64,000 nucleotides of DNA from Gottschalkia purinilytica (GTDB lineage: Bacteria > Bacillota > Clostridia > Tissierellales > Gottschalkiaceae), in assembly GCF_001190785.1 (NCBI RefSeq), contig NZ_LGSS01000002.1, positions 1-64,000 on the forward strand. The letters are read 5' to 3'. A program made the translations under genes and the position numbers. Shown piece after piece: positions 1 through 7,424 of the stretch. The first letter of the stretch is position 1. Each line of letters opens with the position of its first letter. The notes below the pieces were generated by a model. It saw only the letters and a program-made list of their open reading frames with translations. It did not search any database and was not told the origin of the DNA.

Positions 1-109
1 AACAATCCTTACTAGTAGCTTAATTTATTATGTCTAACTTTTTGGGGTCAGATCATACTTACGTCAACTCTTTTTTATATTGATTCATTTTTTCAATATT
101 ATAGCGTTT

Positions 110-2365
110 CTATTCAGTAGCTAATGCTAAATCTATTTCACTATCGCTAGCATCTTTAGTTCCTTTAATTTCAACTGCTACTTTTAAATAATCTCCAGTA
201 TACTTAAATGGAACTTCATATTCCTCTGTAACAGGTGTCATCTCATTACTTCCTATTGAAAATAGCTCCATACCTACTATTCCATTTATATTTTCAATAA
301 TTTCTTCTCCTACAACTTCAGAATTAATTAATAGCCTTCCTATGCCTATATTTTCTCCAGTTTTTCTAAAATCATATTCAACCTCTATCTTTCCTATTGG
401 AACCTCAATATCTGACACTATTTCATACCTCTTATATCCAAAGAAATTAAAATGATACTTTAGTAAATTATCTTTAATATAAAGTGAATATCCACCAAAT
501 CTTCCTCCAAACGAAACCAAAACTCCTTCTTCATCTTCACTTAAACGATTAAGATACGCCTTTATTTTATGAGATTTATCATTAACATTTGGAGCTTTTA
601 TACTTGATATTGGATCAGTTCCTTGTAAAAACTCAAACCTTTGATCTAAAATTTTTTCATTCTTTTCTTTTCTCTTTCTTCTACTAATATCTAGAATAGG
701 AAGTACATCATATTTTCCTGCTTCAACCCACCATAGGTTTATTAACTCTCTAAGTTTTTTAGGATAGATTTTAGCAAGGTTGTTATATTCTGAGTAGTCC
801 TCCTCAACATTATATAACTCCCAAACATCATCTTCTATATTTTCTCCCTCTATATGTCTTGCAACAGCTTTCCATCCTTTACTGTAAATTGCTCTGTTTC
901 CAAACATCTCATAATATTGAACATCTTTTTTAGTTTTTGCGTCTTCATTATCAAATGTATATTTCAAACTCACCCCATGCATTGGAAGTTGATAAACTCC
1001 ATTAATGCTAATTGGCTTCTCTATTCCTAACACATCTAATACAGTTGGGGTAACATCTGTTACATGATGATACTGATTTCTTATTCCGCCTTTATCACTT
1101 ATTCCACTTGGATAATGTATAATAAGAGGGTCTTTTACACCTCCTGCATGAACAAATGATTTATACCATTTAAATGGAGTATTTCCAGCATGGCCCCACC
1201 CTGCAGGATAGCAATTAAATGCTTTGGGACTTCCAAGATCATCTATTCTATCTAAGTCTTCTTGTAAAATATCTTCGTCTATATGACCTAAATAGCTTTT
1301 ATATACATTAAACTGTCCATGCTCTCCACCTTCTGCACTAGCTCCATTATCTGAAAGAAATACTATAATAGTATTTTCAAATTCATCTATTTCTTTTAAA
1401 TAGCTTATGACTCTTCCTATATGATAGTCTGTATGCTCTAAAAATCCTGCATATACTTCCATGTGTCTTGCATAATATTTCTTTTTATCTTCAGTAAGAC
1501 TATCCCAAGGAGATACAAGTTCATTTCTATCTGTTAGCTTTGTACTCTTAGGTATAATTCCAATCTTTTTCTGATTATTAAACCAACGCTCTCTTATTAC
1601 ATCCCATCCTTCATCAAACTTTCCTTTATATCTGTCTATAAACTTTTTAGGTGCATGATGTGGAGAGTGCATTGCCCCATATGCTAAATATAGAAAAAAT
1701 GGTTTGTTAGGAGAATTTGACTTTTGATTAGCTATATATTTGATAGCTTTATCTGTTATATCCTCAGTTAAGTGATATCCGTCCTCTGCCTTTTTAGGCT
1801 GTCTTATTCTATGATTATCCTCTACTAAATCAGGATTCCATTGATTAGTCATACCAGGTAAAAATCCGTAAAATCTATCAAACCCTCTTCTAAGAGGCCA
1901 ATGTTCAAAGTCTCCATCTCCTGTTTGTTGTTTACCAGGTGTTAAATGCCACTTTCCAAGAGCAAATGTGCTATACCCATTCTCTTTTAAAATTTCACTT
2001 AACAAACCATACCTCTTATCTACTCTTCCCCTTGCATTAGGAAATCCCGTATCTATTTCTGATACTACTGACATACCTACTGCATGATGGTTTGCCCCTG
2101 ATAAAAGGCAAGATCTTGTAGGAGAGCATAGTGCTGTAGTGTGAAAGTTATTATATATAAGACCATTTTCAGCTAAAGAATCTATATTTGGTGTTGAAAT
2201 ATTTGAACCAAAACATCCTAAATGAGAAAATCCCATATCATCTAAAACTATATACACTACATTAGTCCCTTTCTCTTTATATTTCTCCTTAGGCCAATAT
2301 GGAATTGATTTACTTATAGTTGTATTTATCTTTCCTTTGAAGTTTTCACTACTGTTTAATGACAT
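110..2365 (-). CDS. Cys-type sulfatase (arylsulfatase family), cytoplasmic
   Basis: This is a 751-residue sulfatase of the alkaline-phosphatase superfamily that hydrolyses sulfate esters. The active-site signature CSPTRSCLLSG lies at residues 80-90. Cys80 is the residue converted to formylglycine, followed by Pro82 and Arg84, which is the Cys-type form matured by anaerobic SAM enzymes. An N-terminal metal-binding LDDMG sits at 41-45, and a second metal-site segment FLSDNGAS is near residue 338. The C-terminal 150 residues form the beta-rich domain seen in long arylsulfatases. No signal peptide or membrane segment is present, so the enzyme should act inside the cell. The ATG follows a strong GGGGGG site. 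It is the last gene of an operon whose previous gene encodes its maturase and whose first three genes encode an importer, so the substrate is probably imported intact. The actual ester is unknown. Confidence 0.93.
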   Translation of the reverse strand: MSLNSSENFKGKINTTISKSIPYWPKEKYKEKGTNVVYIVLDDMGFSHLGCFGSNISTPNIDSLAENGLIYNNFHTTALCSPTRSCLLSGANHHAVGMSVVSEIDTGFPNARGRVDKRYGLLSEILKENGYSTFALGKWHLTPGKQQTGDGDFEHWPLRRGFDRFYGFLPGMTNQWNPDLVEDNHRIRQPKKAEDGYHLTEDITDKAIKYIANQKSNSPNKPFFLYLAYGAMHSPHHAPKKFIDRYKGKFDEGWDVIRERWFNNQKKIGIIPKSTKLTDRNELVSPWDSLTEDKKKYYARHMEVYAGFLEHTDYHIGRVISYLKEIDEFENTIIVFLSDNGASAEGGEHGQFNVYKSYLGHIDEDILQEDLDRIDDLGSPKAFNCYPAGWGHAGNTPFKWYKSFVHAGGVKDPLIIHYPSGISDKGGIRNQYHHVTDVTPTVLDVLGIEKPISINGVYQLPMHGVSLKYTFDNEDAKTKKDVQYYEMFGNRAIYSKGWKAVARHIEGENIEDDVWELYNVEEDYSEYNNLAKIYPKKLRELINLWWVEAGKYDVLPILDISRRKRKEKNEKILDQRFEFLQGTDPISSIKAPNVNDKSHKIKAYLNRLSEDEEGVLVSFGGRFGGYSLYIKDNLLKYHFNFFGYKRYEIVSDIEVPIGKIEVEYDFRKTGENIGIGRLLINSEVVGEEIIENINGIVGMELFSIGSNEMTPVTEEYEVPFKYTGDYLKVAVEIKGTKDASDSEIDLALATE

Positions 2366-2391
2366 TTTAATACCCCCCTTTTCTGAATTTA

Positions 2392-3498
2392 CTACCTTTT
2401 TAAAACTAACGACAATTCATATATCCGCTCATCTGCATACTTGAAAAATTCTTTAAATGCAGGACAAAGTTTGTTTAACTTAGGCCTTACATCTTCAAAA
2501 GGCTCTCTCCACCTTCTGCACCCCCCTCTACATAGATTGAAATAATCACAAGCTCTACACTTATCATCTACATAAATAGAATCATAAACAAACTTTTCTG
2601 CTTTTTCAGATATAATAATATCTTTAAACTTTTCATTATTTACATTTCCTAGTAACCAATTATCTGTTACATAAAAGTCACATGGATATATACTTCCATC
2701 TCCTTCTACAACAAAGTAACAATGACATTTTCCTGACATACCACAAGTCTCTGATCTATATCCAGCAGCCATTTGAACTAGATTTGAAAAAAAGCGTATA
2801 TCTATTCTCTCTCCCTTTACAAAGTCTTCATACCATAAATCAAATAAGTTTTTTAGAAATTTACCATATTTTTTATTATCTAGTGAATAAAATTTGCTCT
2901 CTTCATTTTCATCAAGACAAGGCATAAACTGTAAGAATTTAAATCCATTTCTCTTATAAAAAGAATAAACCTTTCCTATATGTCTTGCTACATATGAACT
3001 TACAACACATAATATATTATAGTTAACTTTATATTTATCAAGTAGTTTTATTGAATTCATGACTCTATTGAATGTACTTTTTTCATTTACATCCAATCTA
3101 CTTCCATCATTTATATCTTTAGAACCATCTAAAGATACTCCTATAAGAAACTTATTTTCATAAAAGAACTTTGCCCATTCTTCATCTATTAAAATTCCAT
3201 TAGTCTGAATTGTATTTTCTATTCTAACCCCTTTATGGTTATATCTTTTTTGTAACTCTATTACCTTCCTATAAAAATCTAATCCAATTAATGTCGGTTC
3301 TCCTCCCTGAAATGCAAATACACAATGATCATCAGCATATTCTAGTATGTTTTTTACTAAGTTAGTTATAGTTTCCTCATTCATAAAGCCGTAATCTTTA
3401 GTATCTCTTTTTTCACTCAATGAGTTATAAAAACAATACTTACATCTTAAATTACATTTTGATGATGAAGGCTTTATTAGAATACTTATAGGTGGCAT
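2392..3498 (-). CDS. anaerobic sulfatase-maturating enzyme (radical SAM)
   Basis: This 368-residue radical SAM protein should oxidise the active-site Cys of the neighbouring sulfatase to formylglycine. The CxxxCxxC motif (Cys15, Cys19, Cys22 in CNLRCKYC) binds the SAM [4Fe-4S] cluster. GGEPTL, near residue 105, is the SAM-binding segment. The C-terminal SPASM cysteines are visible around CGMSGKCHC and in CRACDYFNLC followed by RGGCRRWRE, consistent with two auxiliary clusters. Its length is normal for the family. The ATG is preceded by AAAGGAGG. The gene ends 26 bp before the sulfatase start, so the two are almost certainly co-transcribed. Pairing with a Cys-type sulfatase makes the assignment secure. 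Confidence 0.94.
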   Translation of the reverse strand: MPPISILIKPSSSKCNLRCKYCFYNSLSEKRDTKDYGFMNEETITNLVKNILEYADDHCVFAFQGGEPTLIGLDFYRKVIELQKRYNHKGVRIENTIQTNGILIDEEWAKFFYENKFLIGVSLDGSKDINDGSRLDVNEKSTFNRVMNSIKLLDKYKVNYNILCVVSSYVARHIGKVYSFYKRNGFKFLQFMPCLDENEESKFYSLDNKKYGKFLKNLFDLWYEDFVKGERIDIRFFSNLVQMAAGYRSETCGMSGKCHCYFVVEGDGSIYPCDFYVTDNWLLGNVNNEKFKDIIISEKAEKFVYDSIYVDDKCRACDYFNLCRGGCRRWREPFEDVRPKLNKLCPAFKEFFKYADERIYELSLVLKR

Positions 3499-3552
3499 GA
3501 GCTTTTTTCCTCCTTTGAACTAGTATATAGAGATCTTCATTTTGCCTTATAT

Positions 3553-4566
3553 CTATTTGTCATTTTGAAAACTAACTTTATCTGAAAAAGCTTCTTTCAA
3601 AGGTTTGGTATCTATTGTGTTTCTAAGTTCATATTTTTTAAATATTCCTTTGTTATCTCCCCATTCTTTTATCTCGTTTAAGTGCTCATAATCTTCATCA
3701 TTAAACTCCACTACACGATTTGTAACTTTTATCTGCTCTAGCACAGTCTCTTTCGGTACTTTAAGTTCTTTATAAACTATGTCAGCTGCTTCGTCTGGAT
3801 TTTTCTTTATAAATTCAGTTGCTTCATTTAGAGCTTTTAATATATTTGAAACTAATTTAGGATCTTTATTAGCCAATTCATTCTTAGCTAAGAAAAAACC
3901 CCTAACAGAAAATTCAACTTCAGATGAACTGCCTATTTCTTTTATTCCTTCTATGTTCTTTACCTTAGGAATAAGTTCCCCATTGAAAAAAGCTGCATCT
4001 ATATCGCCACTTTGTATAGCTGCTAAAGTTTCTGCTGGAGACTGAAGGGCTACAAATTTAACTTCATCATCTTTTATATTGTGATGGTTCAAATACTTAA
4101 CCCATAGATATTCCATAACTGTCCCCTTACTTACACCTAGTTTTTTTCCCTTTAATTCTTTTGGACTATCTATCCCTTTTCCTAAAAGCACATTTCCAGA
4201 TTTATTTTTATCTTTATTTTCATTTTGACCACTGCGACTAATGGTAGCCACTATCTTCATGTTGTCTCCGCTTAATCTATTTATTGCTGCATAGTCAGCA
4301 GCTATTCCTGTATCTGCTGTCCCTGTTATAACTGCATTTAAAGTATCTACTCCATATGCATAATCAGAGAATTCTGCCTTTATACCGTGCTTTTCAAATA
4401 AACCCTTAGCTCTAGCTACTCTAAACTGGATACCTGTATCTCCAGCAGTATCTATTGCAAACCTTACTAGTTGATTTGCCCTTGCTGTTTTTTTATTACA
4501 ACCTACTATACTAATTAAAGAAATTATAAGTGTTAGAACTATTAAATATTTTAAAGTCGTTTTCAA
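3553..4566 (-). CDS. sulfonate/sulfate-ester ABC transporter substrate-binding lipoprotein (SsuA/NMT1-like)
   Basis: This 337-residue protein starts with a lipoprotein signal: a charged MKTTLK start, a hydrophobic stretch and lipobox SIVGC with Cys23. The mature part has the SsuA/TauA/NMT1 periplasmic-binding fold pattern, with segments such as GLFEKHGI, GTADTGIAAD and LKGKKLGVSKGT. It should capture the substrate outside the membrane for the permease and ATPase genes immediately upstream. The start is TTG, 8 bp after a GGGGG ribosome site. The adjacent sulfatase makes a sulfonate or organic sulfate ester the likely ligand. The same fold also binds nitrate, taurine or thiamine precursors, so the ligand is inference. 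Confidence 0.85.
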   Translation of the reverse strand: MKTTLKYLIVLTLIISLISIVGCNKKTARANQLVRFAIDTAGDTGIQFRVARAKGLFEKHGIKAEFSDYAYGVDTLNAVITGTADTGIAADYAAINRLSGDNMKIVATISRSGQNENKDKNKSGNVLLGKGIDSPKELKGKKLGVSKGTVMEYLWVKYLNHHNIKDDEVKFVALQSPAETLAAIQSGDIDAAFFNGELIPKVKNIEGIKEIGSSSEVEFSVRGFFLAKNELANKDPKLVSNILKALNEATEFIKKNPDEAADIVYKELKVPKETVLEQIKVTNRVVEFNDEDYEHLNEIKEWGDNKGIFKKYELRNTIDTKPLKEAFSDKVSFQNDK

Positions 4567-4577
4567 GACTATTCCCC

Positions 4578-5357
4578 CTATCTACTTCCAAATTGAGTTT
4601 TAGATACTACTCCATATTTTTTAAGTGTTTTTCCTCCTAAAGTTCTTAAAAGTTTATCACTAAAATAACCCATAATTCCTAAAGTTACTAATCCCACAAA
4701 TATCCAAGTCGTTTTAAAATATAATCTTGAAGTCCATATTAGATACCCTACCCCTTCATTTGCTGCTATCATTTCTGCACCTACTATTGCCATAAATGAA
4801 TTTCCCATAGATAATCTTACGCCATTAAAAATAAATGGAATTGATGATGGTATAATAACATGAAGTAGTATTTGAAATTCACTAGCTCCTAGGCTTCTTG
4901 CAGCTCTTATCTTTTCTTCCTCAATACTTAACACTCCTGTAGCTGTATTTAACATCACTACAAATGAGGTAGCATAAATTATAAGAATTGATTTTGATAT
5001 TTCTCCAACTCCAAACCACAGTATGAATAAAGTAATAAATCCTATCGCTGGCACGAATCTAAAGAAGTTAATAAGAGGCTCTAATATATCTCTCACTATT
5101 TTCAATCTTCCTATTAGTAGCCCTATAGGAATTCCTATTAGGCTTCCTATAGACCAACCTACAATTACTCTCAAAAGACTTATCAAAATATACTTTATTA
5201 AACTTCCATCAGCAATAAGTTCTCTAGCCCCTAATATGGTATCTCTAGGTCCTGGTAGAAATTCCGGTGTTGAAAGCAAGGCTAGAGTTTGCCATAAAAG
5301 TATAACTATAATCCAAGTTATAAAAGTATTTCTATTTATCCTTTTAAATGTTTTCAC
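4578..5357 (-). CDS. ABC transporter permease, SsuC/TauC-like
   Basis: This 259-residue inner-membrane permease belongs to the BPD_transp_1 family. It has about six predicted membrane spans, including the first at roughly residues 12-30. The conserved EAA loop with a central Gly is seen as RAARSLGASEFQILLHVIIP near residue 153; this loop docks the ATPase. The GTG start follows a run of six G residues. It lies 11 bp upstream of the binding-protein gene and 15 bp downstream of the ATPase gene, so the three form one importer. Size and order match the alkanesulfonate/taurine and aryl-sulfate importer families. Confidence 0.88.
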   Translation of the reverse strand: MKTFKRINRNTFITWIIVILLWQTLALLSTPEFLPGPRDTILGARELIADGSLIKYILISLLRVIVGWSIGSLIGIPIGLLIGRLKIVRDILEPLINFFRFVPAIGFITLFILWFGVGEISKSILIIYATSFVVMLNTATGVLSIEEEKIRAARSLGASEFQILLHVIIPSSIPFIFNGVRLSMGNSFMAIVGAEMIAANEGVGYLIWTSRLYFKTTWIFVGLVTLGIMGYFSDKLLRTLGGKTLKKYGVVSKTQFGSR

Positions 5358-5372
5358 GATATTCCCCCCTAA

Positions 5373-6164
5373 CTAGATAACTAACTCACTAGAATCTATC
5401 CATTTCACTTCTTTATCAAAATTTGACTGAACTCTTCTGTATAATTCATTAAACTCTTTTGATGATACATCTCTGTAATGAGGCAACTTGACATCGTAAG
5501 TCTTATATATTGAAGCATTTGGCGACTTAGACATTACACCTATTCTTTCTCCTAAAAGAATAGCTTCCTGTATATCATGAGTAATAAATATTATTGTCTT
5601 TTTAGTTTCTAGCCAAATACGAACTAGCTCTCTTTGCAATATTCCTCTTGTCTGTGCATCTAATGCTCCAAATGGTTCATCCATAAGAAGAATCTCTGGA
5701 TCATTTGATAAAACTCTAGCAATTTGAACTCTTTGTTTCATACCCCCTGAAAGTTCACTAGGATATTTCTCTCTATGCATATCTAATCCAACTAATTTTA
5801 TATATTTATCTGATATCTCATTTCGTTCTTCCTTAGTTAACCCTTTCATCTTTAGTCCAAATTCAATATTTTCTCTAACATTTAGCCAAGGAAATAGTGA
5901 CGCATCTGGATGCTGAAACACCATTGCCCTTTCCCTGCTTGGTTTATATATCTCTCTTTTATCTATTGTTAAGATTCCCTCACTTTTTTCTATAAACCCA
6001 CCTATTATATTTAGTAAAGTTGACTTTCCACATCCACTAGGCCCTAATAATATGAAGAACTCACCTTTATTTAAAGTAAGATTTACATCTTTTAATATAT
6101 AGTTTTTATCCTCAGATTCTAAAGTATCATAAGTCTTTCCTAGATTTTTAATTATAATTGACAT
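5373..6164 (-). CDS. ABC transporter ATPase, SsuB/TauB-like
   Basis: This is the 263-residue ATPase of the importer. Walker A is GPSGCGKST, the signature is LSGGMKQR, Walker B is ILLMDEPFGALD, and the switch His lies in ITHD. The open frame continues upstream to 6227, but that extension overlaps the T-box terminator. The ATG at 6164 has AGGAGGGG six bases before it, so it is the start. It is the first gene of the operon and is preceded by the T-box leader. The EPFGALD form and the partner permease place it in the nitrate/sulfonate/taurine group. Confidence 0.9.
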   Translation of the reverse strand: MSIIIKNLGKTYDTLESEDKNYILKDVNLTLNKGEFFILLGPSGCGKSTLLNIIGGFIEKSEGILTIDKREIYKPSRERAMVFQHPDASLFPWLNVRENIEFGLKMKGLTKEERNEISDKYIKLVGLDMHREKYPSELSGGMKQRVQIARVLSNDPEILLMDEPFGALDAQTRGILQRELVRIWLETKKTIIFITHDIQEAILLGERIGVMSKSPNASIYKTYDVKLPHYRDVSSKEFNELYRRVQSNFDKEVKWIDSSELVI

Positions 6165-6183
6165 AGGACCCCTCCTAATTTTA

Positions 6184-6430
6184 AAGTAATAAAAAAACCT
6201 TCTGCCTACTAAAAATATCAGAGGCAAAAGGTTTAACTTTCACGGTTCCACTCTGGTTAAGCACAGAAGTGCCTACCTTTATTTCTCTATAACGGGAGAA
6301 TCCGGAACAGTCTACTTTATTCAACCTACCATTCATAGGAGCACTTCAATTAATATCCACATAAAATCCTTTCACCATATGGATTTCTCTCTGAATGCTT
6401 AGATTAACCTACTTTCCCTAATCATAATGT
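6184..6430 (-). promoter_or_regulatory. T-box riboswitch leader (tRNA-sensing), possibly Cys
   Basis: On the minus strand the region has the order of a T-box. Stem I carries an AGTA S-turn, a distal loop with GGTG, and GAA on its 3' side (6345-6347). Next comes the antiterminator bulge AGAGTGGAACCGTG (complement of 6241-6254; the family form is AGGGTGGNACCGCG). Last is a terminator formed by AAACCTTTTGCCT and AGGCAGAAGGTTT followed by T residues (6190-6233). The strand pairing next to the S-turn (GGTTAAT with ATTAATT) fits stem I. The specifier after GAA reads GTG or, offset by one base, TGC (6341-6343). TGC (Cys) fits the sulfur operon downstream and the usual preference for C-ending specifiers, but the frame is not certain. 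Confidence 0.88.
6190..6233 (-). terminator. T-box intrinsic terminator
   Basis: This inverted repeat with a run of seven T residues on the minus strand lies between the T-box bulge and the ATPase start. It is expected to form when the matching tRNA is charged and to be replaced by the antiterminator when it is uncharged. Confidence 0.85.
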
Positions 6431-6574
6431 TTACAATTTATTTCATTGTATATTCTTTCCATAAATTGATTTTATTTCTATGATTTTATCTTATTTCAAA
6501 TAATACTATGGAATTCCTACAATGTCAATATGTTTTTATGTATTTAATTTTGAAGTTTTAAAAAATCTCAATCA

Positions 6575-6583
6575 TGTTATAAT
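6575..6583 (+). promoter_or_regulatory. extended -10 promoter
   Basis: TGTTATAAT matches the extended -10 form TGnTATAAT. It lies 35 bp upstream of the ATG at 6618. No good -35 is present at normal spacing, as expected for an extended -10 promoter. Confidence 0.55.
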
Positions 6584-6617
6584 TAGATTTGTATATTACT
6601 TATATTTGGGGGTTATT

Positions 6618-7211
6618 ATGAAAGTATTTATATTAGATAAGGAATTTGAAGTATATAATAATGAAAATATAATCGGAGAATTAGAAAACATAGTAAAAGA
6701 TACCACTATAGGAACTGATTATAGCTTTAGTCATATGATAATAAATGGTGAAAATATATATGATCATGACACATATATAACAAGCAACTATAAGGACATA
6801 AAAGAAATAAAAATAATTGTTAAAACAGAAAGCGATTTAATAAAAGATACATTATCTTCTGTCCATGATGATATAGATAATATTATCCACTTTGTTAAGC
6901 AAATATCAGAAGACTTTGCTAAAAAGCCAGATAGAAATGCATTTATGGATCTTATTCCACTTTTCGATAGATTCAACTTTATATTTAACTCATTTAATTC
7001 TATAGAAACAAGTGGAAATTTAAATAATAAGATTGCCAACTATGAAGCATGGAATGAATATGCTAAAGAAGTTTATAACCTAAGTGAAACTATGAGATCT
7101 TTTCAAATAATAATGAGAGATAATGATGTTTTAGCTATATCAGACGCACTAGTGTCTAAAGTTGTCCCTATACTTGAAGTTATGAAAGTGAAGATTTCAA
7201 GTTTATTATAG
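6618..7211 (+). CDS. conserved hypothetical protein, helical
   Basis: This 197-residue soluble protein is one of the few plus-strand genes. I do not recognise its function. The first 70 residues look beta-rich (MKVFILDKEFEVY onward) and the remainder is helical, with an amphipathic segment at about residues 75-100. There is no signal peptide or transmembrane segment. The frame opens at 6522, but the ATG at 6618 has TGGGGG 5 bases upstream and sits just after an extended -10, so the shorter start is chosen. It is transcribed away from the T-box operon and ends before a hairpin shared with the convergent FtsX gene. Confidence 0.7.
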   Translation: MKVFILDKEFEVYNNENIIGELENIVKDTTIGTDYSFSHMIINGENIYDHDTYITSNYKDIKEIKIIVKTESDLIKDTLSSVHDDIDNIIHFVKQISEDFAKKPDRNAFMDLIPLFDRFNFIFNSFNSIETSGNLNNKIANYEAWNEYAKEVYNLSETMRSFQIIMRDNDVLAISDALVSKVVPILEVMKVKISSLL

Positions 7212-7365
7212 TGGTATAAAAATACCTGTATTTAAAAGATTTAAGTTAGTAAATATATTATGAAAAAGATAAGATTAAATATATAAAATGAGATACTATT
7301 ATTAATTTAATAACATCTTTCAAAAATAGAATAGAACCTAATATTTTTAAACATTATAAAAGTTA

Positions 7366-7401
7366 TTGCCAAAGTTTATGTATATACATAAGTTTTGGCA
7401 A
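7366..7401. terminator. bidirectional terminator
   Basis: This inverted repeat of about 16 bp per arm, starting TTGCCAAA and ending TTTTGGCAA, lies between two convergent genes (the plus-strand gene ending at 7211 and the minus-strand permease ending at 7425). Confidence 0.65.
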
Positions 7402-7424
7402 CTATAAAAATAAGTATATTCTTG

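Noticed and set aside
1-109. Possible element end or gene near the window start
   Set aside because: The stretch holds no open frame, no clear terminator for the sulfatase gene and no repeat found elsewhere in the window.
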